DNA of 64,000 nucleotides from an uncultured Oscillospiraceae bacterium (GCA_934539585.1 CAKTCT010000011.1:1-64000); one strand, 5' to 3'. Shown: positions 35,056-43,210, numbered from the stretch's first letter. Notes: generated by a model from the letters alone, not told the origin. Translations and numbers: made by a program.

Positions 35056-36258
35056 ATGAAATATCTGGTACTGCTCTGCGACGGCATGGCGGATACCCCC
35101 GTCCCCGAACTGGGCGGGAAGACCCCTATGGAAGCAGCGCAGAAGCCCAATATGGACGCTTTGGCCCGGGAGGCCCTGGTGGGAACCGCCAAAACCGTCC
35201 CTGACGGCATGAAGCCCGGCAGCGACGTGGCCAACCTTTCGGCCCTGGGATACCATCCCGCGGACTGCTACACCGGCCGTTCCCCCCTGGAGGCCGCCAG
35301 CATCGGCGTTGACCTGGCCCCGGACGAGTACGCCATCCGCTGCAACCTGGTCACCCTCAGCGACGAGCCCGCCTACGCGGACAAGTCCATGGTGGACTAC
35401 TGCGCCGGGGACATCTCCACGGCGGAGGCCACGGAGCTGATCCATTTCCTGGCGGAGCACCTGCCGGAGGGGGTCAGGCTCTATCCCGGCGTCAGCTACC
35501 GCCACTGCCTGGTCTGGAAAAACCCGGCGGAGGACATCGGCGAGCTGACCCCGCCCCACGACATCTCCGGCCAGAAGATCACTGGCCGCCTGCCCGATCC
35601 CGCCAAAGCCGGGGTCCTGCTGGAGCTGATGGAAAAGAGCTTCGACCTTCTCAAGAACCATCCCGTGAACCAGAAGCGGGTGGCGGAAGGGAAGCGCCCG
35701 GCCAATTCCATGTGGTTCTGGGGACAGGGCCGGAAGGCGGCGCTGCGGCCCTTCAAAGAGCTTTACGGCCTCAATGCCAGCGTCATTTCCGCCGTGGACC
35801 TGATCAAGGGCATCGGCATCCTGGCCAAAATGGAGGTCCTGGACGTTCCCGGGGCCACGGGCTACATCGACACCAACTTCGACGGCAAGGCCCAGGCGGC
35901 CATGGACGCCTTCGCCCGGGGCCAGGACCTGGTCTACGTCCACGTGGAGGCCCCCGACGAGTGCGGCCACCGGGGCGAAACGGCCAATAAGGTCCGTGCC
36001 ATCGAGCTCATCGACGGGAAAATCCTGGGGCCGGTGCGGAAGGCCCTGGAGGCCCAGGGCGACTACCGCATCCTGGTGCTCCCCGACCATCCCACGCCCC
36101 TGGCCATCCGGACCCATTCCTCAGAGCCGGTGCCGTACCTGATCTACGACAGCCGGGAAAAGCATCCGGGGGTCGCCAGCTTCACCGAATCCACCGCCAG
36201 AGCGGCTGGGAACTATGAACCCGACGCCTCGGTCCTCATGAAAAGCCTGATTAAGTAA
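35056..36258 (+). CDS. apgM: Archaeal-type cofactor-independent phosphoglycerate mutase / proposed homoserine kinase
   Basis: 400 aa alkaline-phosphatase-superfamily metalloenzyme. The N-terminal CDGMADTPVPELGGKTP block, GSDVANLSALGY with the nucleophile Ser (about 55), VHVEAPDECGHRG (about 298) and LPDHPTP (about 345) are the family signature. Members are annotated either as 2,3-bisphosphoglycerate-independent phosphoglycerate mutase or, in genomes lacking thrB, as a proposed homoserine kinase. A threonine synthase gene lies 26 kb away but not adjacent, so the role stays open. GAGGTG precedes the ATG. Confidence 0.88.
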   Translation: MKYLVLLCDGMADTPVPELGGKTPMEAAQKPNMDALAREALVGTAKTVPDGMKPGSDVANLSALGYHPADCYTGRSPLEAASIGVDLAPDEYAIRCNLVTLSDEPAYADKSMVDYCAGDISTAEATELIHFLAEHLPEGVRLYPGVSYRHCLVWKNPAEDIGELTPPHDISGQKITGRLPDPAKAGVLLELMEKSFDLLKNHPVNQKRVAEGKRPANSMWFWGQGRKAALRPFKELYGLNASVISAVDLIKGIGILAKMEVLDVPGATGYIDTNFDGKAQAAMDAFARGQDLVYVHVEAPDECGHRGETANKVRAIELIDGKILGPVRKALEAQGDYRILVLPDHPTPLAIRTHSSEPVPYLIYDSREKHPGVASFTESTARAAGNYEPDASVLMKSLIK

Positions 36259-36302
36259 CGGTCCCCGGCAGGTCCGGCGGGCCTGCGGAAAAGGTGACGT
36301 TT

Positions 36303-37217
36303 GTGCTGAAAGGCAAGAGGAAAGAGCTGGCGCTGGACGCGCTGCATTTGCTGCCGGGGACGTTTTTGTACGCCGCCGGAGTCTACTGTTTCACCGCCCC
36401 CAACGAGATCGCTCCCGGCGGGGTCAGCGGCATTTCCACCATGATCAACGCCCTGACGGACATCCCCATGGGCGTGCTGACCCTGGCCATCAATATCCCG
36501 CTGCTGCTGTTGGCCTTTTTCTTCGTGGGCCGGCGGTTCGCGGTGAAGACCCTGATCTCCATCGGGCTGATCTCGGTGTTCATGGACCTGGTCCTGGTCC
36601 ACGTCCCGGTCTACCGGGGGGATATGATCCTGGGGGCCGTGTTCGGCGGCGTGTTCATGGGCGTGGGCCTGGCCCTGGTCTTTATGCGGGACTTCACCAC
36701 CGGCGGCAGCGACATCGTGGCCCGGCTGGTCCAGACCCGGCGGCCGGACCTCCCCATGGGCCAGCTGATCCTGGTGGTGGACATCTGCGTGGTCCTGGCC
36801 TCGGGCTTTGTCTACGGCCGCATCGAGTCGGTGCTCTACGCCGGGATCACCATCTTTCTGTACACCCGGGTGGTAGACTTTGTCCTCTACCGCAAGGGCA
36901 GCGGCAAGGTGATCTTCATCATTTCCCGCCAGGGCAGGGAGATCGCCCGCCGCATCATCCTGGAGTGCCACCGGGGCGTGACCATCCTGAACGGCAAGGG
37001 CGCCTATACCGGCATCCCCAGCAACGTCCTGATCGTGGCCATCCGCAGCCGGGACTATTACCGCCTGAAAACCGTCACGGAGTCCGTGGACGACCGGGCC
37101 TTCATCATCGCCTCGGACTGCGGCGAGATCCACGGCAACGGCTTCCGCCCCGGCGACCTCCCCGAAACCGCCGCCCCCGACTGGAATGGCGGCCTGACCG
37201 ACGACCCCGCCGACTGA
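36303..37217 (+). CDS. YitT family membrane protein (DUF161 + DUF2179)
   Basis: About 304 aa. Five to six membrane helices in residues 12-185 form the YitT domain, with APGGVSGIS and TTGGSDI motifs. The cytoplasmic C-terminal DUF2179 domain (about 200-275) contains GVTILNGKGAYTG. A non-conserved hydrophilic tail ends in PDWNGGLTDDPAD. Function is not established for the family. GTG 36303 is preferred (AAGGTG 6 nt upstream); GTG 36294 is possible. The 3' end of this gene recurs, degraded, several times downstream. Confidence 0.9.
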   Translation: MLKGKRKELALDALHLLPGTFLYAAGVYCFTAPNEIAPGGVSGISTMINALTDIPMGVLTLAINIPLLLLAFFFVGRRFAVKTLISIGLISVFMDLVLVHVPVYRGDMILGAVFGGVFMGVGLALVFMRDFTTGGSDIVARLVQTRRPDLPMGQLILVVDICVVLASGFVYGRIESVLYAGITIFLYTRVVDFVLYRKGSGKVIFIISRQGREIARRIILECHRGVTILNGKGAYTGIPSNVLIVAIRSRDYYRLKTVTESVDDRAFIIASDCGEIHGNGFRPGDLPETAAPDWNGGLTDDPAD

Positions 37218-37238
37218 CCCCAGCAGCTCCAAAACTTC

Positions 37239-37283
37239 CCCTCCGCAATGGGACCACTCAAGCCCCACTGCGGAGGGATTTTG
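37239..37283 (+). terminator. Terminator of yitT-type gene
   Basis: Stem CCCTCCGCA / TGCGGAGGG (37239-37247, 37269-37277) followed by ATTTTGG. A mutated copy of this hairpin recurs at about 37622-37672. Confidence 0.7.
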
Positions 37284-37455
37284 GCGTTCCAAGAAATTTT
37301 GTGCCCAAAAATCCGCAGAATACCAATCCGGGCATTATCGTTTGAATTCCGAACTTATAGAACCCCGTCGGGAAGCCACCTTTTGCAATCCGAAGTCCGC
37401 AGCAGTCTGCCGGACCCAATTTTTCTACCCCGACACCTCCTAAAATTACCATCCG

Positions 37456-37677
37456 AAACCAATTGCGAAATCCGTAGACGACCGAACCTTCCTCATTGCC
37501 TCGGACTGCGGCAAAATCACGGTCACAGCTCCACCCCGGTGACCTCCCCGAAACCGCTGCCCCCTGACTGGAACGGCGGCCTGACCGAGGACTCCGCCGA
37601 CTGACCCCAGCAGCCCCAATACTTTCCCCTTTGCAGTGAGACCGCTCCAGCCCCACTGCGGGGGGATTTTTTGCGTT
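37456..37677 (+). pseudogene. Degenerate copy 1 of yitT 3' end plus terminator
   Basis: Aligns to 37068-37283 of the intact gene and its terminator. The shared text includes the codons for VDDR-x-F-x-IASDCG and then PDWNGGLT-x-D-x-AD-stop (stop at 37602-37604, 387 bp after the true stop at 37215-37217). By eye the last 60 bp are about 90% identical. The two conserved blocks are in different frames, so it carries a frameshift and is not translated as a whole. The hairpin copy at 37622-37672 keeps pairing through G-U pairs. Confidence 0.85.
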
Positions 37678-37783
37678 TTCGGGGATTTAAGTACCAAAAC
37701 TCGTAAAGGACAGCCCTTGCCCTTTAAAACCGAAGTCCGCCAGGTTCCACGATTTCCGCTCCTGACAGCCCCTTTAGAAATCA

Positions 37784-37842
37784 CCGCCCCGAATTGAAAC
37801 AGCGGCCTGACCGAGGACCCCGCCGACTGCCCCCAGGCACCC
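37784..37842 (+). pseudogene. Degenerate copy 2 of yitT 3' end
   Basis: About 58 bp matching the last codons of the yitT-type gene: reads T-A-P-N-stop-N-S-G-L-T-E-D-P-A-D-C where the intact gene reads TAAPDWNGGLTDDPAD-stop. The internal stop and the lost terminal stop show decay. Confidence 0.75.
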
Positions 37843-38170
37843 CTAAGCGCACCTCTCTACCCAAATCGGACCAATAAGCGTACCATTTGGGAATCAATGG
37901 AGTATTCCGAGAGTGTACTCATGGAAACCTCAATCGTATACCGGGAACGCAGCAGTTGAACCCGCCCAACGAGATGAGTGGAGCCTGCTTGAAACATTCC
38001 GTTTGAAAGCCGTAAAAAAATCAACGAAGTGTTCCGGAAAGTTGCTCTTTGAAATCCGTGACGGAATAATGGGATATCCCGAAACGGGCCATTTCGAAAT
38101 CGTTTTGGAACAGTGAACTGCCAAGCGGTGATTCTATTCGTACTGCGGAAAAATTCACAGCCGCAACTTT

Positions 38171-38235
38171 CACCCGGCGACCGCCGTCCCAGACCAAAAC
38201 GGCAGCCTGACCAGGGACACCTCTGATTGACCCCC
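38171..38235 (+). pseudogene. Degenerate copy 3 of yitT 3' end
   Basis: From 38180 the frame reads TAVPDQNGSLTRDTSD-stop, with 10 of 16 residues and the stop position matching the intact tail. It is followed by a C-rich stretch like that after the real stop. It is the most diverged copy. Confidence 0.7.
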
Positions 38236-38356
38236 AACCAACCCACAGCGCACCCTATCCGCACCCAAACTGCACCCAAAATCGGCCCGATTCGGCCCGC
38301 TTTCGGGAGGGATTTTTCCGCTTTTTCGGGGAATTTGGAAAAAACGCCGGAATCTA

Positions 38357-38385
38357 TTGAAAAATGCCGGGAATTGTACTATAAT
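38357..38385 (+). promoter_or_regulatory. Promoter of tsaE-tsaB-rpiB-upp
   Basis: TTGAAA (38357-38362), 17 bp, TATAAT (38380-38385), about 50 bp before tsaE. Confidence 0.85.
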
Positions 38386-38436
38386 AGAAAAAGCGCAGAC
38401 ATCGCGCGGATTTCTTGGAAAGGAAATCATTGGAAC

Positions 38437-38862
38437 ATGATTTCATTGGATTCCCACTCGCCTGCCGAGACGGAGGCCTTTGCGGCGGACCTGGCCCACC
38501 GGCTGAAAAGCGGGGACGTCCTGGCCTTTCGCGGCGGGCTCGGCGCGGGGAAGACGGCCTTTGTCCGGGGCCTGGCCCGGGGCCTTGGCTGGGAAGGGGA
38601 GGTCTCCAGCCCCACTTTTGCTCTGGTCCATGAGTACGCCGCAACGCCGCCCCTTTATCATTTCGATATGTATCGGATTCATACTTTTGATGACTTGTAT
38701 TCCACCGGCTTCTTTGATTATCTGGATGCCGGTGGGATTCTTGCGGTCGAATGGAGCGAGAATATCGCCGACGCTCTGCCGCCGGAGACCATTACCGTGA
38801 CCATCGAACCCACCGGCGACGAGTCCCGGAAAATCACAGTGGAAGGAGACGGCCGCTTTTGA
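38437..38862 (+). CDS. tsaE: tRNA threonylcarbamoyladenosine biosynthesis ATPase TsaE
   Basis: 141 aa. Walker A GGLGAGKTAF (about residues 33-42), SPTFALVHEY (about 58-67) and HFDMYRI (about 75-81) with the DxYR motif are diagnostic. TsaE works with TsaB and TsaD to put t6A37 on ANN-decoding tRNAs. It overlaps tsaB, which starts at a TTG within its last codons. tsaD is not in the window; the TsaC/Sua5 enzyme is encoded at 45.4 kb. Confidence 0.95.
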   Translation: MISLDSHSPAETEAFAADLAHRLKSGDVLAFRGGLGAGKTAFVRGLARGLGWEGEVSSPTFALVHEYAATPPLYHFDMYRIHTFDDLYSTGFFDYLDAGGILAVEWSENIADALPPETITVTIEPTGDESRKITVEGDGRF

Positions 38863-39602
38863 AAATTCTTTGCCTGGACACCTCTGCCAAAACCGCCGCC
38901 GCCGCCATTGTGGAGGGGGACCGCATCCTGGCGGAAAGCTGCGTCAACGTGGGGCTGACCCACTCCCAGACGGTGATGCCCATGCTGGACGGGATGCTTT
39001 CCTCCGCGCGGATGGCCCTGGGGGACATGGACCTGTTCGCCGTCAGCTACGGTCCCGGTTCCTTTACCGGCATCCGCATCGGCATCGGCGCGGTAAAGGG
39101 CATGGCACAGGGGCTGGGGCGGCCTTGCTTCGGCGTGTCCACCCTGGAGGCGCTGGCCTACAATTTCCACGGCCTGGAGGGCTTTGTCTGCCCGGTCATG
39201 GACGCCCGCTGCCGCCAGGTCTATACGGCGCTTTTCTGCGGCAGGGAGGGAAATTTGCTTCGGGAATGGCCGGATCAGGCGATTTCCATCGATGAATTGG
39301 GGGAAAAGCTCGCAGAGCTTCCGGCTCCGGCGGTTCTGGTCGGGGACGGCGCGGAGCTTTGCTTCGGTCTGCTCCGGGAAAAGGTCCCGGGGCTCCGGCT
39401 GGCACCGCCGCAGCTGCGGATTCAACGGGGGTCCAGCGTGGGATTTGCCGCCCAGGCGGCCCTGGAGACTTCTCCACCCCTGACGCCGGCCCAGCTGATG
39501 CCGGTCTATCTCCGTCTGCCCCAGGCGGAACGGGAACTTCGGAAAAAAGAGGGGGCTTCCCCCATTGGAAAGGATGATGCAAATGCTGGCACTGGCAAGT
39601 GA
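38859..39602 (+). CDS. tsaB: tRNA threonylcarbamoyladenosine biosynthesis protein TsaB
   Basis: 247 aa ASKHA-fold partner of TsaD. ILCLDTSAKTAAAAI at the N terminus and the SYGPGSFTGIRIGIGAVKGMAQG block (about 62-84) are diagnostic. The start is TTG at 38859, preceded by GGAAGGAGA with about 10 nt spacing; it overlaps the tsaE stop by 4 nt. No in-frame ATG fits. It ends inside rpiB. Confidence 0.94.
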   Translation: MKILCLDTSAKTAAAAIVEGDRILAESCVNVGLTHSQTVMPMLDGMLSSARMALGDMDLFAVSYGPGSFTGIRIGIGAVKGMAQGLGRPCFGVSTLEALAYNFHGLEGFVCPVMDARCRQVYTALFCGREGNLLREWPDQAISIDELGEKLAELPAPAVLVGDGAELCFGLLREKVPGLRLAPPQLRIQRGSSVGFAAQAALETSPPLTPAQLMPVYLRLPQAERELRKKEGASPIGKDDANAGTGK

Positions 39603-40017
39603 CCACGGCGGCTTCAAGCTGAAAAACGAGGTGAAAAAGTATCTGGACGAGAAGGGGATTCCCTACAAGGATTTCGGCTGCCACACCGCCGAGTCCTGCG
39701 ACTATCCGGATATGGCCAAGCTGGCCTGCGACGCGGTGGCCGCGGGGGAGTGCGACAAGGCGCTGCTGTTCTGCGGCACCGGCATCGGAATCTCCATGGC
39801 CGCCAATAAGATCAAGGGCATCCGGGCGGCGGCCTGCTCGGACTATTTCTCCGCAAAATACACCCGGGCCCACAACGATGCCAACGCCCTCTGCCTGGGA
39901 GGCCGGGTGGTCGGCCCTGGGCTGGCAATCGAGCTGGTGGACGTTTTCCTCAACACGCCCTTTGAAGGCGGCCGCCATCAAAAACGGATCGATAAGGTCA
40001 TGGCCTTAGAAAAATAA
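39583..40017 (+). CDS. rpiB: Ribose-5-phosphate isomerase B
   Basis: 144 aa RpiB/LacAB fold. SDHGGF (residues 6-11), the catalytic Cys in [16 protein letters not shown] (about 66) and the [12 protein letters not shown] block (about 97-108) are typical. It interconverts ribose-5-phosphate and ribulose-5-phosphate. ATG 39583 is chosen from AAAGG 9 nt upstream; ATGs at 39574 and 39577 are alternatives. It overlaps tsaB. Confidence 0.95.
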   Translation: MLALASDHGGFKLKNEVKKYLDEKGIPYKDFGCHTAESCDYPDMAKLACDAVAAGECDKALLFCGTGIGISMAANKIKGIRAAACSDYFSAKYTRAHNDANALCLGGRVVGPGLAIELVDVFLNTPFEGGRHQKRIDKVMALEK

Positions 40018-40048
40018 ACACGCGAGAAAAGGATTAGGAGGACGTATT

Positions 40049-40678
40049 ATGAGCAAACCTGTTATTTTGGACCATCCGCTGATTCAGCACAAGATTTCTC
40101 TGCTCCGGGACAAGAACACCGGCAGCAAGGACTTCCGGGAGCTGGTGGCGGAAATCGCGACCCTGATGTGCTATGAAGCTACCCGGGACCTTCCTCTGAA
40201 GGAAGTCGAGATTGAGACCCCCGTCGCCATCGCCAAGACCAAGGTCATCAGCGGCCGCAAGCTGGCCTTCGTTCCCATCCTCCGCGCCGGTCTGGGCATG
40301 GTGGAGGGGATGCTCTCCCTGGTTCCCGCCGCGAAAGTGGGCCACATCGGCCTTTACCGGGACCCCGAGACCTTCGTGCCCCACGAGTACTACTGCAAGC
40401 TCCCCCCGGATATCAGCAAGCGGGAAGTCATCGTTTTGGACCCCATGCTGGCCACCGGCGGCAGCGCCATTGACGCCATCAAGCTCCTGAAGGACAAGGG
40501 CGTCGTCAACATCAAGTTCCTCTGCATCATCGCCGCCCCCGAGGGCCTGAAAGCCCTCTGCGAGGCCCATCCCGACGTGCAGATCTACGCCGCCAGCCTG
40601 GACGAGAAGCTCAACGAGCATAAGTACATTGTCCCCGGCCTGGGCGACGCCGGCGACCGGATTTTCGGCACCAAATAA
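40049..40678 (+). CDS. upp: Uracil phosphoribosyltransferase
   Basis: 209 aa. The PRPP-binding loop [16 protein letters not shown] (about residues 127-142) and the uracil-binding [29 protein letters not shown] end (about 175-205) are diagnostic. Salvages uracil to UMP. GGAGG precedes the ATG; rpiB-upp proximity fits pentose-phosphate and nucleotide salvage. Confidence 0.97.
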   Translation: MSKPVILDHPLIQHKISLLRDKNTGSKDFRELVAEIATLMCYEATRDLPLKEVEIETPVAIAKTKVISGRKLAFVPILRAGLGMVEGMLSLVPAAKVGHIGLYRDPETFVPHEYYCKLPPDISKREVIVLDPMLATGGSAIDAIKLLKDKGVVNIKFLCIIAAPEGLKALCEAHPDVQIYAASLDEKLNEHKYIVPGLGDAGDRIFGTK

Positions 40679-40704
40679 CTCCTTTTCTCCAGCGCATCCA
40701 AAAG

Positions 40705-40746
40705 AAACGGTCTTGCTTCGAATTTTTACGGAGCAAGACCGTTTTT
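40705..40746 (+). terminator. Terminator after upp
   Basis: Stem AAACGGTCTTGCT / AGCAAGACCGTTT (40705-40717, 40732-40744) plus T run. Confidence 0.92.
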
Positions 40747-40773
40747 CGACGGTTTTTTGTGAGATTCTGACGC

Positions 40774-40802
40774 TTGCATGAAGCGGAAAAAGGGAATATA
40801 AT
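40774..40802 (+). promoter_or_regulatory. Promoter of the MATE gene
   Basis: TTGCAT (40774-40779), 17 bp, TATAAT (40797-40802), 45 bp before the ATG. Confidence 0.85.
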
Positions 40803-40847
40803 AGCCTGTGGAACTCTATATGACAGAAAGGGAGAGGAACCGACTCC

Positions 40848-42230
40848 ATGGGAAAAGCGAATCGTCTGGGCGAGGACCCGGTACGCCGGTTGGTGTGGAA
40901 GCTGGCACTTCCGTCCATGCTGGCCCAGTTCATTAACGTGCTTTACGGCATTGTGGACCGTATTTACATCGGCAATGTCCCCGAGGTAGGCGGCCTGGCC
41001 CTGGCGGGTGCCGGGGTCTGCGGCCCGGTGGTGACGCTGATTTCTTCCTTTGCCTGCTGGGTGGGCCTGGGCGGCGCGCCGCTGATGGCCATCCGGATGG
41101 GGGAGGGGAACCAGAAGGGCGCAGAGAAGATTCTGGCCAACTGCGCGGTGCTGCTTCTTGGCATGGCTGCTGTGCTGACCGGGGTCTTTTTCGCCTTGCG
41201 GAGGCCCTTGCTCCTGACCTTCGGGGCCAGCACCGCCACCTTGCCCTACGCTGAAAGCTACCTGACCATCATCGTCTGCGGGACGGTGTTTTCGGTGCTG
41301 GCGGCGGGGCTGAACCAGTTCATCATCTGCCAGGGATTCTCCACCTTGGGCATGGCCACGGTGGTCATCGGCGCGGTGATGAACATCATCCTGGACCCGA
41401 TTTTCATCTTCGCGCTGGACATGGGCGTGGCGGGAGCCGCGGCGGCCACCGTCCTTTCCCAGGCGGCGTCCTGCGCCTTTGTGACGGCGGTGCTGCTGTC
41501 CAAAAAGGTGCCGGTGCGGATCACCTTCCAGGGGTATTCGGCAAAAATCATGCGGCAGGTGCTGACCTTCGGATTGTCGCCCTTCCTCATCATCGCCACA
41601 GACAGCCTGGTGATCATCGCCCTGAACAGCTCCCTCCAGCGGTACGGCGGGGCGGAGCAGGGGGACATGCTTGTGACCTGCGCCACCATCGTCCAGAGCT
41701 ACATGCAGCTGATCACCATGCCCATGGCCGGGATTACCGGCGGGACCCAGCCGATTCTGAGCTTCAACTACGGGGCCAAAAAGGTGGACCGCATCCGCCA
41801 GGGAGAAAAGCACATTCTGCTGATGTGCGTCGGCTTCGCGGTGATCATGTTCGCCCTTTCCCAGCTGGTTCCGGGGCAGTTCGTCACCATTTTCTCCAAC
41901 GATGCCCGGTACATGGACCTGTCGGTCTGGGGAATCCGGGTCATGACGGCCTGCATCATCCCCATGGCCTTCCAGTACACCTTTGTGGACGGAATGACGG
42001 CTTTGGGCGTGGCCAGGGTGGCGGTGTCCCTGTCCCTGTTCCGGAAGCTTCTGATGATTGCGCTGACCCTGGTGTTCCCGATTTTCCTGGGGGCGCAGGC
42101 GGCTTTTTACGCGGAGCCCACCGCCGACCTGGTCAGCGGAATCAGCTCCACCACCACCTTCCTGCTGGTGTTCAACCGGCTGATGAAGAAGCGGGAGGCC
42201 ATGCCCGACGGCCAGGCCCTCTATTCCTGA
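40848..42230 (+). CDS. MATE family efflux transporter
   Basis: 460 aa with 12 predicted helices in two MatE halves (about 15-170 and 235-390). LALPSMLAQFINVLYGIVDRIYIGNV near the N terminus and PMAGITGGTQPILSFNYGA (about 293-311) are MATE signatures. Exports cationic drugs or metabolites using H+ or Na+; the substrate is unknown. Its 3' end overlaps the convergent small gene by 10 bp. Confidence 0.93.
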   Translation: MGKANRLGEDPVRRLVWKLALPSMLAQFINVLYGIVDRIYIGNVPEVGGLALAGAGVCGPVVTLISSFACWVGLGGAPLMAIRMGEGNQKGAEKILANCAVLLLGMAAVLTGVFFALRRPLLLTFGASTATLPYAESYLTIIVCGTVFSVLAAGLNQFIICQGFSTLGMATVVIGAVMNIILDPIFIFALDMGVAGAAAATVLSQAASCAFVTAVLLSKKVPVRITFQGYSAKIMRQVLTFGLSPFLIIATDSLVIIALNSSLQRYGGAEQGDMLVTCATIVQSYMQLITMPMAGITGGTQPILSFNYGAKKVDRIRQGEKHILLMCVGFAVIMFALSQLVPGQFVTIFSNDARYMDLSVWGIRVMTACIIPMAFQYTFVDGMTALGVARVAVSLSLFRKLLMIALTLVFPIFLGAQAAFYAEPTADLVSGISSTTTFLLVFNRLMKKREAMPDGQALYS

Positions 42231-42589
42231 GTGTGGAGACGGTTGCCGTGCTCGTTTAGGAGGATGGCTTCCACCTCCCGGCGGTACATGGGGTCGGCGT
42301 CCACGTCCATGAGGCAGTCCCGGCGGCGGTCGGGGCCGTCGTTTTCCTTGGGAGGGCCCAGCTCCAGGGCGAAAAAGGCGGAGTACGGGGCGCTGGCGAC
42401 GTTGTTTGTGGTGGTGTCCATGGTCCCGGGGCCGTTCATGGCCGGGGGCGCGGCCACCGGTTCGATTTCGGGGTCATCGGCGGAGCGGTAGCGGATGCGG
42501 ATGGCGTTGATTCCGCCGCAGGTGTGCTTCAGGCGGCGGGCGCAGTTTTCGGCCTCGTCCATGGAGGCGAAGCTGGCGGTGATCTTCAT
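42221..42589 (-). CDS. Small soluble protein of unknown function
   Basis: 122 aa, not recognised. The N-terminal third (MKITASFASMDEAENCARRL...INAIRIRYR) looks like a ferredoxin-like beta-alpha-beta unit as in YflT-type stress proteins. The middle is a Pro/Asp/Thr-rich linker with low complexity, and the C-terminal segment MYRREVEAILLNEHGNRLH is charged. AAGGAG lies 8 nt before the ATG, which supports a real gene. It converges on and overlaps the MATE gene end. Confidence 0.6.
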   Translation of the reverse strand: MKITASFASMDEAENCARRLKHTCGGINAIRIRYRSADDPEIEPVAAPPAMNGPGTMDTTTNNVASAPYSAFFALELGPPKENDGPDRRRDCLMDVDADPMYRREVEAILLNEHGNRLHTQE

Positions 42590-42702
42590 GGGGATTCTCC
42601 TTTCGGGAAGAGCTGCTTCCGCGAAAAGTATGCCCCGGCTCCGGCGGGCTCATACCGTCGGGAATAAACCGTAAAGAATGTGTGAATCCTGCCAGCGGAG
42701 AT

Positions 42703-42731
42703 TTGCTTTTTCCGCTGGCAGGTGGTATAAT
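42703..42731 (+). promoter_or_regulatory. Orphan promoter in repeat region
   Basis: TTGCTT (42703-42708), 17 bp, TATAAT (42726-42731), with TG one base before the -10. No gene starts within 450 bp, but the transcript would begin beside the 13-bp hairpin at 42735-42768. Confidence 0.6.
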
Positions 42732-42787
42732 AACCTCAAAGACTTTTTGCAGAGCAAAAGTCTTTGAGAACATTGTATCGTACCCGG
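42724..42787. repeat. Hairpin repeat unit, copy A
   Basis: Starts GGTATAATAACC, then a perfect 13-bp stem CTCAAAGACTTTT / AAAAGTCTTTGAG around TGCAGAGC (42735-42768), then AACATTGTATCG and CCGGT. The same flanks recur in copy B. Confidence 0.8.
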
Positions 42788-42851
42788 TTTTGCCTGGGGC
42801 AAAACTGCGGCGGCTGCGCCGTCTTCCGAACCCTTCGGTTTCGGCGGCTGC

Positions 42852-42952
42852 GGTATAATAACCCCGAAGCCTTTTGCAGAGCAGAAGCGAAGCCCGCTTC
42901 GTGGCCTTCGGGAGCCTGGCGGCTCCGCTCGGGAACATTGTATCGCATCCGG
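42852..42952. repeat. Hairpin repeat unit, copy B
   Basis: Shares GGTATAATAACC at the start, CTTTTGCAGAGCA in the middle and GGGAACATTGTATCG at the end with copy A. The interior is expanded by GC-rich hairpin sequence (CCGAAGCC ... GGCCTTCGG). A partial third copy (CCTCAAAATCTTGTGCAAAACAAAG) lies at about 43003-43027. Confidence 0.75.
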
Positions 42953-43064
42953 TCCGCTGGCGCGGACGGTATCCTGACGGGTATGCGGCCGTGGAATCGC
43001 GGCCTCAAAATCTTGTGCAAAACAAAGGCGTGGGACGCCGCTGGAAGTTCTCTGCCAGCGCCTG

Positions 43065-43123
43065 AAAAACAAAAATCCGTCCACGAAAATGTGACGGATT
43101 TGTAAACTTTTGCATCGTTTCTG
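43065..43123 (-). ncRNA. Candidate small RNA (about 60 nt)
   Basis: On the minus strand a strong promoter (43129-43157) is followed after about 20 nt by an intrinsic terminator: stem AAATCCGTC / GACGGATTT (43093-43101 with 43073-43081) and a T-rich tail (43065-43075). A start near 43123 gives a transcript of about 60 nt. The ATG at the start of the frame inside it has no ribosome binding site. Name and function unknown. Confidence 0.5.
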
Positions 43124-43128
43124 TCTCT

Positions 43129-43157
43129 ATTATACCACAAAATCGGGAAAATTTCAA
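43129..43157 (-). promoter_or_regulatory. Promoter of the candidate small RNA
   Basis: Minus strand TTGAAA (43152-43157), 17 bp, TATAAT (43129-43134), with TG one base before the -10. Confidence 0.75.
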
Positions 43158-43210
43158 GTCTGTTCTTTTCTCCGGATTTCTGGTATGAAATATAGAGAGG
43201 AGATGATGCA

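Larger units (their letters stand above)
37218..38436. other. 1.2-kb gene-free region with decayed yitT tail copies
   Basis: No convincing gene. The stretch is less GC-rich than its surroundings and contains at least three degraded copies of the end of the yitT-type gene, one with its terminator (see repeat entries), and finally the tsaE promoter (38357-38385). The frame at 37913-38116 (67 codons, GTG start) has no ribosome binding site, and its product was not recognised. The segment looks like a graveyard of former yitT paralogs. Confidence 0.8.
42590..43210. other. 620-bp intergenic region with repeated hairpin units and two promoters
   Basis: No convincing protein gene. Contents: an inverted repeat CCAGCGGA / TCCGCTGG (42692-42699, 42711-42718), a plus-strand promoter (42703-42731), two full and one partial copy of a repeat unit (42724-42952 and about 43001-43027), and a minus-strand promoter plus terminator bracketing about 60 nt (43065-43157). 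Translated on the minus strand, the repeats give short recurring peptides, which is a repeat artefact rather than a gene. Confidence 0.75.

Noticed and set aside
37913..38116. 67-codon frame in the yitT graveyard
   Set aside because: GTG start without ribosome binding site, unrecognised product, embedded in degraded repeat DNA; not called as a gene.
42650..43140. Long minus-strand frames (up to 144 codons) with recurring peptides
   Set aside because: The recurring peptide words come from the hairpin DNA repeats and appear in more than one frame; no ribosome binding site. Treated as repeat artefact.
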